Source: Sceloporus undulatus (Eukaryota > Chordata > Lepidosauria > Squamata > Phrynosomatidae). From it: a stretch of 64,000 bases of DNA. Within the stretch, counting starts at the first letter, position 1; each line of letters opens with the position of its first letter. A model generated the notes under the pieces. The model was not told the origin of the DNA. It saw only the letters and a program-made list of their open reading frames with translations, and ran no database searches. Position numbers and translations under genes: made by a program. This document shows, in pieces, positions 63,141-64,000 of the stretch. The stretch spans positions 18,889,607 through 18,953,606 of the forward strand of contig NC_056527.1 in the NCBI RefSeq assembly GCF_019175285.1. Direction: 5' to 3'.

Positions 63141-64000
63141 TCATTTGGCTCTGTTTTGATGTAGTGTTTGCGTTAATACATCCCAGTATGGCTGAGGAGA
63201 TGGCGTTAACACCTGGCACACAAACTGCTTCAGTGGCAGAGCCAAAGGGGACTTGCTGCTAGACCCGGAGCATCTTTATAAACAGACTTGTGGGAGACAG
63301 TGCCTGGATTTTCCAAAGCCAAAGAAAAAGCTACCAACATGGGTGATTTTTTTTAAAGAAAATAAAAGCTTCTTCTCACAGAGATGCCATGCTAGAAAAA
63401 GCAGCCCACTCTGCACACATTTATTTGAATGTTCTCTGTCATTTATGTTTTGCAGCAACCACCATTTTTTACCCGCATTGTCTTGGAATGAGGCTAAACC
63501 TGAAACTCTGGGCAGCATGCTAATAGAGAGCCACGATGGGTTTGAATCCTCTTCACAATCCCAACTAGACTCATTTAATCAATGGGATTAATATACTATT
63601 TAACAACTGATTCAATGAACCTATTCTAGATGTGATGACCAATCAGATTCAAACTCTGTACTGCCATTTGCACCATTTAAAAAATGAAAAAAAAAATTGG
63701 TGGGAGAAGTATCACACTTTCTCATTTTTCCAGCCTCTACTTTGGTTTCATTCAAACCATAAGGTTGCTGTCATCACATTTTGGTGTCACTGTGATGCCA
63801 GGGACATTGGATACTGAATTTTAACAGCAGTGGCTGAAACCTTGTCACCAGTGCGGCGCCCCCTGACCCTAAGAGTCCCCTCTCCATTTAGACATAAGAT
63901 ACAGTCATTCATTGCTTAGATTTTCAACTAGAAAGCCCAGGATAGGAACTAAACACCAGAGAATGGGGCGGGGGGGGGAGCCCAGTAAATCACATTTTCA

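Larger units (their letters stand above)
61273..64000 (+). repeat. Direct duplication, right copy (runs off window)
   Basis: Collinear with 53,811-56,515. It contains the hAT right part, the Sauria SINE (62,158-62,375) and the homeodomain-site-rich tract (62,950-63,140). This copy is about 38 real bases longer over the shared span, mostly in homopolymers and single positions. It is still within the duplicated sequence at base 64,000. Confidence 0.95.

Overview
The window reads as intergenic DNA of a vertebrate, most likely a squamate reptile (lizard). The evidence is the mix of repeats: tRNA-headed SINEs with a Bov-B-like tail (Sauria SINE), 5S-rRNA-headed SINEs, Bov-B/RTE, L2, CR1 and L1 LINE 3' ends, a SPIN-type hAT element, a Penelope-like remnant, and two abundant MITE families. 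The background is AT-rich with many microsatellites. I cannot name the species. No convincing host protein-coding exon, tRNA gene or rRNA gene was found. Nearly every open frame lies in a repeat or in random sequence, so the window behaves like a gene desert or a very large intron.

Layout. 0-10 kb: an old ~370-bp tandem duplication, a U2 snRNA retro-fragment, SINE and MITE copies, a Bov-B 3' end and a pogo/Tigger-like MITE. 10-20 kb: an L2 LINE 3' end, an unclassified repeat, a near-perfect 71-bp inverted repeat pair 388 bp apart, a short GC-rich multi-hairpin element, a Penelope-like remnant with a hammerhead-like core, and an LTR with leader (fossil). 20-36 kb: a 570-bp GC-rich element made of about ten consecutive stem-loops, then SINEs, an L1 3' end and a degenerate L2-like LINE. 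36-46 kb: a 1.4-kb CR1, a SPIN element inside a Sauria SINE, a 223-bp foldback, and a hAT element carrying a Sauria SINE. 46-64 kb: eroded CR1 pieces, a second Bov-B, two N-gaps, and a direct duplication of at least 2.7 kb (53,811-56,515 versus 61,273-end) that contains a GC-rich hAT element.

There is no operon-like or pathway-like cooperation here. What can be read is stratigraphy: which element landed in which. Best candidates for something new or functional are the multi-hairpin elements (15.2 and 20.3 kb), the 71-bp inverted repeat pair (12.4-12.9 kb), the foldback at 43.9-44.2 kb, and several non-repetitive tracts rich in homeodomain-like sites that may be conserved non-coding elements. 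The 2.7-kb duplication may be an assembly artefact: the left copy contains a 25-N gap and is depleted in single bases relative to the right copy.
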